The position numbers and the translations under genes are program-made. Below the pieces are notes generated by a model, which ran no database searches, was not told the DNA's origin, and saw only the letters and a program-made list of their open reading frames with translations. From Girardinichthys multiradiatus (Eukaryota; Chordata; Actinopteri; Cyprinodontiformes; Goodeidae), in contig NC_061808.1 of the NCBI RefSeq assembly GCF_021462225.1, positions 23,287,119-23,351,118 of the forward strand: 64,000 nt of DNA. Reading direction: 5' to 3'. Below, piece after piece: positions 45,362-58,162 of this stretch (positions are counted from its first letter, which is position 1; each line of letters begins with the position of its first letter).

Positions 45362-45866
45362 TTTGCACAACTTCTGTTCAGCTGTACATTAGACAAAGAA
45401 AGGCCTGTTAATGCCAAAGAGCTGCTTGAGGAGTAATCTGCAAAGACTGAGATGGGTCTTGTTGACACTTACCCAACTTTTGAGAAAATAATTTTATGCC
45501 CAAGTGGCTAATTTTAGAAGATATTTCAAGAATGTTTGAACATCTGTTATTATAACAAACCACACCAACAGGAGAGCTGTTTACATGAGGGATAAGCTGA
45601 TTGAGCTTGGCCATGCCAAATGGTGCCCAAGATAAAAAACATGAATTCCCAATGTGCCAGTTGGATCAAAACAGAGGGCATGAAGGATAAAGTTGATGTT
45701 TATTCTTCCCTTAAGCATTGTGGGACATAAAAATTGGCAAATAACTGATGGAAATGGTTAGCTACCAATAATGGGGAATAATGGGGATGCTTTGTTGTTG
45801 TTTGTTGTTGTTGTTGTTGTTGTTTGTTGTTGTTGTTGTTTAACTTTGAGACATCACTGTAGAATA
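45362..45866. other. Spacer between ERV-B and Tc1-D copy 4
   Basis: Non-coding, containing the TTG microsatellite at 45791-45841. Nothing else is recognised. Confidence 0.5.
45791..45841. repeat. (TTG)n microsatellite
   Basis: Imperfect TTG/TTTG repeat, about 51 bases, ending 26 bases before the Tc1-D copy 4 target TA. Confidence 0.95.
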
Positions 45867-45868
45867 TA

Positions 45869-47435
45869 CAGGTCCTTCTCAAAATATTAGCATATTGTGA
45901 TAAAGTTCATTATTTTCCATAATGTCATGATGAAAATTTAACATTCATATATTTTAGATTCATTGCACACTAACTGAAATATTTCAGGTCTTTTATTGTC
46001 TTAATACGGATGATTTTGGCATACAGCTCATGAAAACCCAAAATTCCTATCTCACAAAATTAGCATATCATTAAAAGGGTCTCTAAACGAGCTATGAACT
46101 TAATCATCTGAATCAACGAGTTAACTCTAAACACCTGAGAAAGATTCCTGAGGCCTTTAAAACTCCCAGCCTGGTTCATCACTCAAAACCCCAATCATGG
46201 GTAAGACTGCCGACCTGACTGCTGTCCAGAAGGCCACTATTGACATCCTCAAGCAAGAGGGTAAGACACAGAAAGAAATTTCTGAACGAATAGGCTGTTC
46301 CCAGAGTGCTGTATCAAGGCACCTCAGTGGGAAGTCTGTGGGAAGGAAAAGGTGTGGCAGAAAACGCTGCACAACGAGAAGAGGTGACCGGACCCTGAGG
46401 AAGATTGTGGAGAAGGGCCGATTCCAGACCTTGGGGGACCTGCGGAAGCAGTGGACTGAGTCTGGAGTAGAAACATCCAGAGCCACCGTGCACAGGCGTG
46501 TGCAGGAAATGGGCTACAGGTGCCGCATTCCCCAGACCTGGGCTACAGAGAAGCAGCACTGGACTGTTGCTCAGTGGTCCAAAGTACTTTTTTCGGATGA
46601 AAGCAAATTCTGCATGTTATTCGGAAATCAAGGTGCCAGAATCTGGAGGAAGACTGGGGAGAAGGAAATGCCAAAATGCCAGAAGTCCAGTGTCAAGTAC
46701 CCACAGTCAGTGATGGTCTGGGGTGCCGTGTCAGCTGCTGGTGTTGGTCCACTGTGTTTTATTAAGGGCAGGGTCAATGCAGCTAGCTATCAGGAGATTT
46801 TGGAGCATTCATGCTTCCATCTGCTGAAAAGCTTTATGGAGATGAAGATTTCAATTTTCAGCACGACCTGGCACCTGCTCACAGTGCCAAAACCACTGGT
46901 AAATGGTTTACTGACCATGGTATCACTGTGCTCAATTGGCCTGCCAACTCTCCTGACCTGAACCCCATAGAGAATCTGTGGGATATTGTGAAGAGAACGT
47001 TGAGAGACTCAAGACCCAACACTCTGGATGAGCTAAAGGCCGCTATCGAAGCATCCTGGGCCTCCATAAGACCTCAGCAGTGCCACAGGCTGATTGCCTC
47101 CATGCCACGCCGCATTGAAGTAGTCATTTTTGCAAAAGGATTCCCGACCAAGTATTGAGTGCATAACTGTACATGATTATTTGAAGGTTGACGTTTTTTG
47201 TATTAAAAACACTTTTCTTTTATTGGTCGGATGAAATATGCTAATTTTGTGAGATAGGAATTTTGGGTTTTCATGAGCTGTATGCCAAAATCATCCGTAT
47301 TAAGACAATAAAATACCTGAAATATTTCAGTTAGTGTGCAATGAATCTAAAATATATGAATGTTAAATTTTCATCATTACATTATGGAAAATAATGAACT
47401 TTATCACAATATGCTAATATTTTGAGAAGGACCTG
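45869..47435 (+). mobile_element. Tc1-D copy 4, 1567 bp
   Basis: Complete element with TA at 45867-45868 and 47436-47437, CAGGTCCTTCTCAAAATATT ends and roughly 200-bp inverted repeats. It belongs to the 42-bp-deleted set (junction at 46526-46537). Confidence 0.95.
46197..47158 (+). pseudogene. Broken transposase of Tc1-D copy 4
   Basis: The frame from ATG 46197 is open through both DNA-binding domains, through the shared 42-bp deletion (which keeps the frame), and into the catalytic domain with FSDES and MVWG. One base is missing at 46806-46809 (GGAGCATTCATG where other copies have GGAGCACTTCATG). This shifts the frame, so the FQHD and NPIEN blocks lie in a different frame, which then runs open to the normal stop at 47158. 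Single-frameshift loss suggests a young copy. It shares an S-to-F change before AKGFPTKY with copy 5. Confidence 0.93.
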
Positions 47436-47437
47436 TA

Positions 47438-48394
47438 TTTACAGCAAAGTCTAACTACAAAGTTTGCAGACTGCATGTGCATACAAAGATTCCTACAATT
47501 CAGCCAAAGCATTGAGATTTTATTTTGCTTCTTCAGCTCTTTACTGCAAGAAGGACCAAATACAGAAATAAACTTGTTTCTGCTTACTACCTCAACCTTA
47601 CCTTGGATACCTTGGTATTTATTTATTTGTATTTAGTTTAAATTCCTACATTATATGCAGGAACATCATTTCCTAGTGGAGCTCAGTAAGGTTGTATTAC
47701 ATTCAAAAAGATTGTGATCTAGGTGCTGTGGAGTGCTTTTAAGCAAGGACATTCACTGTGTTCTCTCTTTCTTTCTCTCATGTTTTGGACTAAAAACACT
47801 TTATGTTGGACTGATAATAGGGGTATAAATCAGAGAGTAGAATACAAAAGCAGAAAATATGCCTTAATTGCTGTTTTAATCTTAGTCACGTCTCTCACTC
47901 ATCATTGACTGGATTTGAAGATGCACAAAATCGTCATATCAATAATAACATTGGTGTTTGTAGGTGAAGGTGGCTCAAATAATATGAACCATCATAAGAG
48001 ACCATCTGTTTTTCAAAACCTGTCTTTCCTTTAAACTGTTTGACTGAGAGAACTGTGTTATATGCACTAATAGTGATCTATATCAAATGTATTCATTAGG
48101 TTCAATAACTAACTAACTTAAGTGCACATTTAGTGGAAGGAGCACATAAACTGTTTCCTGATTGATTTCAGCATGAAATACCAACAGCAGGTGTTCACAG
48201 TTGGAAAACTATGGCACGTTTGCATGTGCATAGAAATATTTTCCGCACGAGCATTGATGGGATTAATGTCTGCAGTAATTGGATGGTAGAAGGTCAGTGT
48301 CCTGTTTTTTACATTATTTCTTAGTTCTCACGACATCCTGAACCCAAATATTCTACATGTAGCATCTAGATTAAAATGTTTGTTTGTTTTTCTG
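47438..48394. other. Non-coding, nothing recognised
   Basis: AT-rich sequence, no supported gene or repeat. Confidence 0.4.
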
Positions 48395-48396
48395 TA

Positions 48397-48752
48397 CAGT
48401 ACCTTACAAAAGTATGTATATGCTTTGAAATGTTTTATATTTTTATTTTACAACCACAAACTTCTGTGTATTTAATTTGGGTGATGATAAATCTACCATA
48501 GTCCAACACAAAGTAACACATAACCATGAAGTGGAAGTGGAAGGAAAATTAAACATGTTTCTCACAAAATCAATAATCTGGAAAGTGTGGCATACATTTG
48601 TATTCAGACCCACTTTACTCCTATACTACATGAAATCCAGAGCAACTAACTCTGTACAAAAGTCATTGAGTGAGTCTTATAACGTAAGTTAAAGTGAATC
48701 TGTTTGATGAAGCCCTCAGAAGTTATTTAGAGAACCTTAGTGAACAAACACC
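48397..48752 (+). mobile_element. Tc1-C 5' end fragment
   Basis: After TA at 48395-48396 the sequence begins CAGTACCTTACAAAAGTATG. It continues with the Tc1-C terminal region (TTACAACCACAAAC, CAACACAAAGTAACACATAACC, GTATTCAGACCC) and the stretch leading to the transposase start (TTGATGAAGCCCTCAGAAG, GAACCTTAGTGAACAAACA). It stops there, so the gene and 3' end are missing. Confidence 0.65.
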
Positions 48753-51116
48753 ATTACGTAGAACCAAGAAACAAGAACATGCAGGTCAGGGGAAAAATTT
48801 GATCATAGTTGATGTGTAGATAAATAAAGCTATAATAAGAGCTGTGTTTTCTGAGTGGAATCCAAGATGGAGGGACCAGACGGTGCTTAGAATGTTTAAG
48901 ATGTGTTTGGTGTGGGATAGCTGAGGATGCAGGAGCTGCAGCCATCGACCATGGGGGGAGTTCCAGAAGGCTTAAGCTTGGTGATATTCATAGCGGCGTA
49001 GATCCGGCATGTTAACCAATCACATGGTTTCAAACTGGAAGCAAGGAGAGCACAGGGTATCATCTCGACAGAAGGTAAGACATTAAACATAAGTTTTAGA
49101 GATTTACTTAGAGAACAGATGTCAGTTTAAGCACTACCAGCAAGGCTGAGCATCAGGCAAAGAGTGGTCATCCAGCAGCTCCTTAAATCTTCAGCAGCTT
49201 GATGAGGAAATTACCCACACGTGTGACACCTGCAGGAACAACCCGCTCTCCAGCAGAGATCCTCTGAGGGAAGAGTGCTCAGTCAGACACACACTCAAAA
49301 CCTCAAGAAAACACCAGGATGTGACAGTAAAAGCCTTGAAACTGGGGTGGGGGTTCACCTTCCAGTAGTAGAATGACCCTGGACAAACAGCCAGAGCTTC
49401 AATAAAATGGTTTGGATCAAAGCATTTTCATATGTTATGAGGGCCCACTCAAAGTCAGAAACAAGGCAAGACTTTCCATCCAATCTGCCTGAGTTTAAGA
49501 AATGTTGCAAAGAATAACGGGCAGAAAATTTTATCTGTAGATATGCAAAAACAACTCCACTAAAAACTGCCAGTAAAATTTTGGAAAAAGGTGATTTACT
49601 TGGGGGGCTAAATGTAAACAAACACCACACTTTTTAGAATTGTATTAGTCAAAAAAAAAAAAAATTCAATACCATGTATCATTTTCCTTTAGCAAGTTAT
49701 TGTGTAGAAGGGCAGATAGTGGAATGGAAAGAGTTTAATATTCTAATAAGAGCATTCAAAAATCCAAACAGGCACATCAACAAAACAAAAACCACATTAA
49801 TCACAAATGGAAACTTTTTTAATACTAGAAATGTGTTTCAGTGTAACAAATATGAATGCTGCTTTTCCTGAATGGAGAGGAAGGGCACATCAGAATAGGT
49901 CTTAGCATCTTCAGGTGATGCACTGCTCTCAGCTGTTTACTCGACTATATAGTGGGTGTAAACAGCTGTGACCACACAAATCGTGACAATTTGTTTGGCC
50001 AGCAGCAAGTTCAGTTATGCAACTCTTTTTCATGCTCATATCATGTGTATTGCCCACATTTAATTTGCTTGTGACACAGCTGAGGCAGCTGTGCCCATCC
50101 AAAGATCTTTAAGGCTGAGTGACGTTCATAATTTGTCTCAAGCTCTCTCAAATCTCTGGTCAGGAGTCAATAAAAATGATTAAATCACCAATGTACAGTA
50201 ATATTGGGATTGCACGTGCGAAGCTTTCTCTGTAATCACAGTACAGAGTGTGCAGCTGTGTCTTCATGAGCCACCCTCATAGGGGCATTCTTTTTTACAA
50301 CTGTACTACAACCACACAAAAATGACAGACAGAAATTGATAAGATACATCCTGTCACATCATGTACATCATGTACATGTAAAGCAATCTGAAAACAAGAC
50401 ATTCATTTCAGTCAGTCAGTCAGAGTTGCTGAGGCTACAGCATTCTGTACCTCAGGGACTTGTATCTGAGCTTAGAGGATATTATGGTGAAGCAGTCACT
50501 GAACGGTTGAATAATGTCCAGTGCTGTGAAGGCCCTGTTAGAATATTGAGCCCTGAGGGGATGGGTTTGAGCTGGTCAGAGCTATCTCCACATCTTTAAA
50601 TCTCTCGTAATTGTCCGGGGCAGCACAGAGCGGTGCGCTTTAAAAAGGAAATTTGGAGGGTATTAAATATAAGCAGTTCACATTATTCCACATTTAATTA
50701 AGCATAGCAGCTTGTAATGGTTAATGTTCATTAATTATTCAGTTTTAAAATTAACTACCTTATTTTGGTTACAAATCCTTCAGTCATCTGTTTGCTGCTT
50801 TTATTCATCATGAACCGTTTACATCAGACATGTTTTTTTACATGTTTATACAGGTTGTTGTATTAATGAATATACCAACTTACAGAAAGTTAAGAACTGT
50901 CATCACATGTATGGCTGAGCAAGTGTTGATATTTTAAAGATTCTCTAATGGAGTTGTGTTGCAAAAAAGGTTTAGGCTGTTTTACCAGTAATGTGCCGCC
51001 ATCAAGACGCCTATCAAGATTTAGCAAACAACAGATATATACAACGTGCATTTGTTTTCCTCTGATTTAAAAGAAATCCAGCCACACAATTAGTACAATA
51101 GTAAATTCCACTCCAA
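48753..51116. other. Non-coding, one LTR-like patch
   Basis: No gene is supported. The minus strand at about 49325-48890 begins TGTCACATCCTGG and has the base composition of a fish LTR, but no partner or target duplication is visible. A direct duplication CATCATGTA lies at 50357-50375 and CAGT repeats at 50410-50423. Confidence 0.35.
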
Positions 51117-51385
51117 AAAGCAAAGCTCTCAAGCTGTCTACGTTCTGACCTATGGTCATGAGATGTGGATCATGACCGAAATAATTAAATCAAACAAGCT
51201 GATAAAATCAGCTTCCTACATAGAGTCAGTCTTAGAGATAGGGTATCCACAGGGAGGTCAAAGTAGAGCCACTGCTTCTCCGCATCTTAAGGATTTATTT
51301 CAGGAGGTTCAGGAATCTGATCAGGATGCCCATCTACTAGGAGGAGACCCCAAGGAAGACCTAGAACTCGATGGATGGGCTATAT
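51117..51385 (+). pseudogene. LINE 3' end fragment (RTE/Rex-like)
   Basis: The stretch CTATGGTCATGAGATGTGG, ATGACCGAAATAATTAAATC, CTTAGAGATAGGGT, GTAGAGCCACTGCTTCTCCGCATC and GAGGAGACCCCAAGGAAGACC follows the C-terminal part of a very common fish LINE. The C-terminal region of that LINE normally reads as an RPRGRPRTRW-like block. The frame is interrupted and lacks everything upstream. A Tc1-B copy begins directly after it at TA 51387-51388. Confidence 0.55.
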
Positions 51386-51388
51386 ATA

Positions 51389-52919
51389 CAGTACAGACAT
51401 AAAGTTTGGACACACCTTCTCATTCAAAGAGTTGTCTTTATTTTCATGACTATGAATATTGTAGCTTCACACTGAAGGCATCAAAACTATGAATGAACAC
51501 ATGTGGAATTATATACTGAACAAAAAAGTGTGAAACAACTGAAAATATGTCTTATATTCTAGGTTCTTCAAAGTAGCCACCTTTTGCTTTGATTAGCACT
51601 TGTTGGCCCTTTTGCCTTCACTCTGTGGTCCAGCTCACCCCAAACCATCTCGAGTGGGTTCAGGTCCGGTGACTGTGGAGGCCAGGTCATCTGGCGCAGC
51701 ACCCCATCACTCTCCTTCTTGGTCAAATAGCCCTTACACAGCCTGGAGGTGTGTTTGAGGTCATTGTCCTGTTGAAAAATAAATGATGGTCCAACTAAAC
51801 GCAAACCGCATGGAATAGCATGCCGCTGCAAGATGCTGTGGTAGCCATGCTGGTTCAGTATGCTTTCAATATTGAATAAATCCCCAACAGTGTCTCCAGC
51901 AAAGCAGCCTCACACCATCACACCTCTTCCTTCATGCTTCACAGTGGGAACCAGGCATGTAGAGTCCCTCCGTTCACCTCTTCTGCGCCGCACAAAGACA
52001 CGGTGGTTGGAACCAAAGATCTCAAACTTGGACTCATCAGACCAAAGCACAGATTCCCACTGGTCTAATGTCCATTCCTTGCGTTCTTTAGCCCAAACAA
52101 GTCTCTTCTGCTTGTTGCCTGTCCTCAGCAGTGGTTTCCTAGCAACTATTTTACCATGAAGGCCTGATTCACACAATCTCCTCTTAACAGTTGTTCTAGA
52201 GATGTGTCTGCTGCTAGAACTCTGTGTGGCATTGACCTGTTCTCTAATCTGAGCTGCTGTTAACCTGCGATTTCTGAGGCTGGTGACTTGGATTAATTTA
52301 TCGTCCGCAGCAGAGGTGACTCTTGGTCTTCCTTTCCTGGGGCGGTCCTCATGTGAGCCAGTTTCTTTGTAGCGCTTGATGGTTTTTGCAACTGTACTTG
52401 GAGACACATTCAAAGTTCTCCCAATTGTTCGGACTGACTGACCTTCATTTCTTAAAGTAATGATGGCCACTCGTTTTTCTTTACTTAGCTGCTTTTTTCT
52501 TGCAATAATACAAATTCTAACAGTCTATTCAGTAGGACTATCAGCTGTGTACTGTATCCACCTCCTGAACAACACAACTGATTGTCCCAACCCCATTTAT
52601 AAGGCTTGAAATCAAACTTATTAAACCTGACAGGGCACACCTGTGAAGTGAAAACCATTTCAGGTGACTACCTCTTGAAGCTCACCAACAGAATGCCAAG
52701 AGTGTGCTTAGCAGTAATCATAGCAAAAGGTGGCTACTTTGAAGAACCTAGAATATAAGACATATTTTCAGTTGTTTCACACTTTTTTGTTCAGTATATA
52801 ATTCCACATGTGTTCATTCATAGTTTTGATGCCTTCAGTGTGAAGCTACAATATTAAGTCATGAAAATAAAGACAACTCTTTGAATGAGAAGGTGTGTCC
52901 AAACATTTGGTCAGTACTG
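51389..52919 (-). mobile_element. Tc1-B, near full-length, 1531 bp
   Basis: Tc1/mariner element between TA at 51387-51388 and 52920-52921. The ends read CAGTACAGACATAAAGTTTGG and, inverted, CAGTACTGACCAAATGTTTGG, with long inverted repeats (TGAAGGCATCAAAACTATGAATGAACACATGTGGAATTATAT lies inside both). About 110 bp are missing at 51591-51600 relative to the expected family layout. The transposase gene is on the minus strand and broken. A shorter, more deleted relative lies at 14406-14844. Confidence 0.92.
51568..52506 (-). pseudogene. Broken DD34E transposase of Tc1-B
   Basis: The minus-strand frame covers helix-turn-helix domains with a GRPR motif (KGRPRVTS), the first catalytic block WSDESKF, FQQDND and SPDLNPLEMVW. 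This gives D, D and E with Tc1 spacing. Three defects are visible. The expected start ATG is ATT (complement of 52504-52506). The MVWG tryptophan codon is TGA (complement of 51910-51912). The C-terminal coding end is lost to a deletion at about 51591-51600, joined at a short match and out of frame. Without the TGA the frame runs on unchanged from 51831 to 51568. Confidence 0.92.
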
Positions 52920-52921
52920 TA

Positions 52922-54535
52922 TGGTATGTACATTTCTAAATTTAACTGGTATTTAAGTCATTTAAATTATTTTAGCTGATGAATTGAAAGAAAGATAAAA
53001 TGTGTAGAAATTTCTACGCCAAAGTTTGCAATGTGAGTTGAAGGTATATGAAGCTATTAATAATTTAGGCAGGCAACACTGAAGTGATTTAACACAGACT
53101 TATTATGAGGGCAGGGAAGAACAGCAGCACAGTTCATTTAAGAGTGTGGGATGAGCAATTCCTGCACTCACTGCTTTACTTTTACACACAGTATAAGAAG
53201 GTCAGCCACATGCTTAAAATCCTCTTTATGAAGGCAAGAGGTGCTAGGATTTACCTGGATGGATGTCTCAGAGGGGCTCGTTTTAGATTTGAATCAATAT
53301 TAATACTTAATGTGCCTAAAACTCCAGTATGAATAGACTTTAACTACAGGATCTGACTTTACATAGCATAGACGTTTTACTCTAGAGTTTGCCAAGTAAG
53401 CAAAGACATAAAAGCATCATTTATCATGAGTTGTGAGAAAAGTTTAATCATTTAGCTAGGCAATAAAAAAAATTCCAAACTTCCTTTGAAGACTGAAATC
53501 AAAAGCTATAAACTTGGTGCCCTTAAAGCCATCAAGTCACTCTATACTTTTTTATGTCCTGTGATGTGCTGCAGCGGGCTGTGGAAACTGAACGGACATA
53601 GTACTCTGTTTCTCCACTTTCCATAGCAAGAATTCACATCGAAACAGTATGCCTGAAGTACAGCATGTAATATGCAACTGTGGTTTCTACTGTGAGCTAA
53701 TTTTAAGACCTGAGCTTGTTTCCAGCCGTTTTCTTTTTTTCCAACTACATTCTCAGAGCAACATATATTGTTACCTAGGTCTCCCAAATATATGGACTCT
53801 GTTGTATCATTTTGCCTCTTCTGCTATATCAAAATGGAATCGAATGGCAGGCAATCTATATGGAAATTGTACATTGGTGTACACGCTGAGCAGAGGGAAA
53901 TGGGTATCCCTCGTCTTAATCTGTGGCTGCTCTGCACAACAATGTTTTCTGTTGAAATAGCAACGTGGTTCATCAACTTTTGTGGTTTGTATTTAGGGAG
54001 GAGCACAGTACCATGGAAAATTAGGGTGCTGCAGGTTTATTTTAAATGAGCACAACAACAGTTTGTGGAAATACAATAAAGAAAATAGGATCCATATCTA
54101 AAATGTTTATATAACAGCAGTGATTGTCGATGAAACCAAAATTCTTCTGTTGTGGGTTGTAGACATTGTGGGTCAAAACAGATGTATGCACAAGCCACAA
54201 GTCTAGCAAAGACACATTAATATACAAAATGTAGTTTTTCGGATAAAAAAAGGGAAACAAAGATTTTTGGTTCATCTACACAAACATTAATGTTTTCTTT
54301 CTAATAACCCCTACATTAAGCTATTTAATTTACATACGAAAATCCCTTTAATCAGTCTAAAAATCTATCAAAATTCTGTCAGTTCTTAACCTATCCCAGG
54401 GAAAACTTTTATCACAAATTTAAAGCACTAAGATTTTTTTTATATTTTTCACAAAATTAAAATGAATTTAACATCGCTAAATTAATAGCACATAATCAAG
54501 GATTGGTAGCTAATTTGCAAGAAACGAATGACTAG
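52922..54535. other. Non-coding, nothing firmly recognised
   Basis: AT-rich sequence; short open frames only (up to 103 codons at 53649-53960, no domain). Confidence 0.4.
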
Positions 54536-54685
54536 TGGAGCAGCAAAGTAGCGCAGTTGGTAGTACTGTGATTTTATAGCAAGGAGGTTATAGGTCCAGA
54601 TCCTTTTAGCATGGAGTTGTCCAGTTTTCTCTATGCATGCTTGGATTTTTTCTAGGTACTTCCTCCCACAGTCCAAAAACATGGC
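54536..54685 (+). repeat. SINE-like dispersed repeat
   Basis: AGCAGCAAAGTAGCGCAGTTGGTAG, CAAGGAGGTTATAGGTCC and ACTTCCTCCCACAGTCCAAAAACATG follow a very common fish repeat whose intact copies begin GGCACGGTGGCGCAGTGG. The first part resembles tRNA promoter boxes (GTAGCGCAGTTGGTAG as box A, AGGTCCAGATCC as a decayed box B). Old copy, no target duplication recognised. Confidence 0.6.
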
Positions 54686-57600
54686 TGTTTACAGGATTTT
54701 GCAACTTTGAATTCTTATTCAAAATTTACTTTGGGAGAGTGAAATGTGGGGTTGAATTAAAAGTTTCTGAACTACTTTTGAAACTTCCAAAGAACTACCT
54801 CTTGTTGCCATCACAGGGCTTTTTCCTCTTGCCATGTATGTTGGCGTTTTGAAAAAACAAACAACTGTTACGTAGCTCTAAGCATAAGGAAATAAAGGAT
54901 ATTTTGTCAAATACCAAGTCCTGATATGTCTTTGAAGTGTGTGTGTAACTTTTGATATTCACCTGTTGTTAAACATTAATCTATTCATGGAGTACAATTC
55001 ACAGTGTCCTGCTATGTAACGACCCTGGAAGTTACTTATCTGTGACATCACCATCTCCATTTATTTATCTCAAAATTAGGAACAATTGAAACTCTGGGAA
55101 TTAAATTGAATTTCTCCATAAGTACTCCCAAGTGGTTAAAAAAATCCCAATTTATCAGACATCGAGAGATGGTTTAAGTTTCACTTTTAGTATTTTATTG
55201 GGTCAAAACAACAGCGGTGGAATGCAAAGAACAGCTCTGCTAGAAGTAGGTAGTCTAAAAATATACAAGCACTGTTGCCATTTCTTTCCCTTAAGCAAAT
55301 GTATGTAATGGTAAGAAAATAACGGTAAGGACAACGCAGAACTTCACTTCATTCTGTAAAAGTTAACTACCTGCTCAGTGTCTTTGCCAACCACCTTCCA
55401 CCTGGGTCCGAACACCTGCCCTCAACGGAGCTTCAGAATCATAGCTTCAACTAAACAAAAACTCAGTTAGTTTAAATAAATAATACATTTTTGTATTATT
55501 TTTACATAGTTTTGCTGCTTCACATAAAGAGCATATCTGTATTGCTTTTGTGTATGAAACAATATTTACTAAATAAATGTACAGAGGGGTCATTGTAGAA
55601 AGGCATAAGTGATGATTAAGTGATGCTAAAGAGCATGATGACACACCAGAATACAGAGTCAGAAAACATATAAACACAAAGAAAATCTTCATTAAAACTG
55701 ACAATAAACAGAAGGCATGATGCTGGGATACTGAGCTTGACAGTAGCAGTGAATTCATCTAAACACAAACATTTACCATGCTGTTGCACCGTCTCCTATT
55801 TTTTGCTGCAGTGCACACAGGGACTGAGGCCATTCACTGTTGCTGAAATGAAATATGTTCTAGTTTCTTGCTTGGTGCAAAAAATACAGCTGTTTAATAG
55901 TTGAAGACCTCTGTGTCACATTTTGTTTCTTGTATATTGTACCAAATATCATAAATAGGGACAGTTTAGACCGGAGCCAAAGTAGGTTAGCACAAAACGT
56001 TTTGTATGAATTAAAAGCATTGTTTTGATTCGAAACGATACCATTCTATGACTCATAATTTCACATACTTTAAATGGGGAAGCTTTTTAACACCATCTGG
56101 ATATTGACTTTCTACAAGGACTGGGGTTAAAGCTTTCATGCATGCTTCAGCCTGTTCAGCTCTCTGTTTGTCCATTGTATTTTTTCCAAGGGTCCATTTA
56201 GGCTAGGACTCTGGGAGGGTCTAATATTTGCTGAAAACACCCTTTTGCTTTTTACTATGATCCTACTGAAACATGCACTTCTGTCACTGAAAGGATTTTT
56301 GAGGATGTTGCTTAAAGGGGACATATGCAAAATCCCATTTTCTAGCCCTTAAATACATTTCTTTTGTATACTAGGAATCTGTAGGAGTGCAGGAAAGTTT
56401 CATTTAGTCTCGCTAGGTGTTGCATTGATATTTTTATATTCTGTTTGGGTCATATTTTTTTATACTTTGAATATATGTTTTCTCACTTTTTTCTCTATTA
56501 TGGTATTTTGAACTTACTGTCACAGTATTTGCAGTGAAACAGCTAAACAAGGTCACGGTAACCAATTTTACAAACCACCATTTTTATTTCGCGCTGCAAT
56601 TTTGTAGTCCAATCTCAAGTATGCCAAAGCTGCAAGTGGATAGGTTTAGTATATCTCAATGCTCATCCTTGGAGCAATCGAGTTGGAGGAATATTGACTG
56701 TCTTTAAGAATCACGTTTTCTGCAAACTCCAGGTCCCGGTTCCCTCTTCCAACTTTCAACTTATATTTGTGCTGGGCCGTTCTCAGCCTGTACTGTGCGC
56801 AGTAATACCGACCACCAAAATATAGAGAGATTTTTTTTAACAGCTTTTCTGATTTTATACTGAAATTTTGCGTAAATATGATCATGTTTTAATAGTTGGT
56901 GATTTTAACATTCATGTATGTTGCCCTAACGAGCGGTTTGCTTTGGATTGTTTAAAAATCTTGTTCAGTCTGTAGAAGGTCATACACATCAGCAGGTGCA
57001 CACCCTGGACTTTGTTTAATCTTACAGTTCATCTGTTTTTGATTTGGAAACTGGGGATGCAGTGTTTTCTGATGTTTTTGTTCTTCTATTTAAGTACTGC
57101 TTGCAGGTTGAATTTAATTTTTTATTGCCTGTCATATTCTGTGGCCTTGTTTTGTCCATTTCTCTCCGGTTCAGCAATATTGATACTCATTTCAGTTTTA
57201 GGTGAAAGCACAAGACTTTTATTTTTATGTTTGCAATAGATAATTAAACAAAGGAGTCTAGTTGGTATTTGAGGTATTTGAGCTCATACTGTACTATTTA
57301 AGTATTATGATCACAAAATAAATCTGTGACTAGAAAAACTAAAACAGACATTTTTCTCCCTCATATCTTCTCCCTCCCACAGAATAAATAGAATTGTTTT
57401 CTATTTGTGTTTATTTTTTTATTGAGCAAATACATCTCCTGCAAAGAATTATTACATAAAACAAATTTATTCAGTGAAAATTAAAATTGATCACTCATGG
57501 CAGGTGAGCACAAGACACATAATTTGATGGCAAAGAGAAAGAAAAACATTGAAGAGACATAGTACTGTGCTACTGCAGATACACACTGTTGGTTGCCCTT

Positions 57601-58160
57601 TTGAGACTTACCTAACCACCTGCAACTGATTCTGACCACCTTACCATGCTGCTTTCTGTCTAACAAAGGTCAGAGCAGACTCCAGATGCAGCTTTTCTTA
57701 GCTGGGCCAAGACTGCTGATAAGAATAAAGCCACAGCAACAGGTCTTGGGAGAGTTTGGGGCATCATTGCACTTTAAGGCTCAGATTGAGGGCATAGCAA
57801 AATCAAACACAAAATGCAATGAAAGTCAGGTTGGGAGGCGTCCGTATCAAAGCTAAGGGAAGAACTTTGACAAGAACAGTGCTGACTGAAATCCCCAACC
57901 AATAAAGAAGTCTAGGGTCAGTTTATAAAGGCTCGGGTTGTTATTGTTATCTTATCAGGTGTTCTGACATTTTCTCAGGAAAGGAGCATAAATCTTTAAC
58001 CAGGAAATATTATATTTCTATCCTATTTTTTTAAAATATTATTCTTCCCTGCTGAATTAAGTGTTAACGACTTTTGACAATAAATCTCTAAATTAAATTG
58101 CAGTATTTTTGTCAAATTATCCATTCAAACCAATTTAAGCAAAAGGCAAAGTATTTAATT
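54686..58160. other. Long AT-rich region without recognised genes
   Basis: 3.5 kb with no supported gene, RNA or repeat. Open frames are at most about 103 codons (minus strand, 55447-55758, hydrophobic, no domain). Confidence 0.4.
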
Positions 58161-58162
58161 TA

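Noticed and set aside
54540..54600. Possible tRNA gene
   Set aside because: The box-A-like and weak box-B-like sequences belong to a SINE-like repeat; no cloverleaf can be formed.
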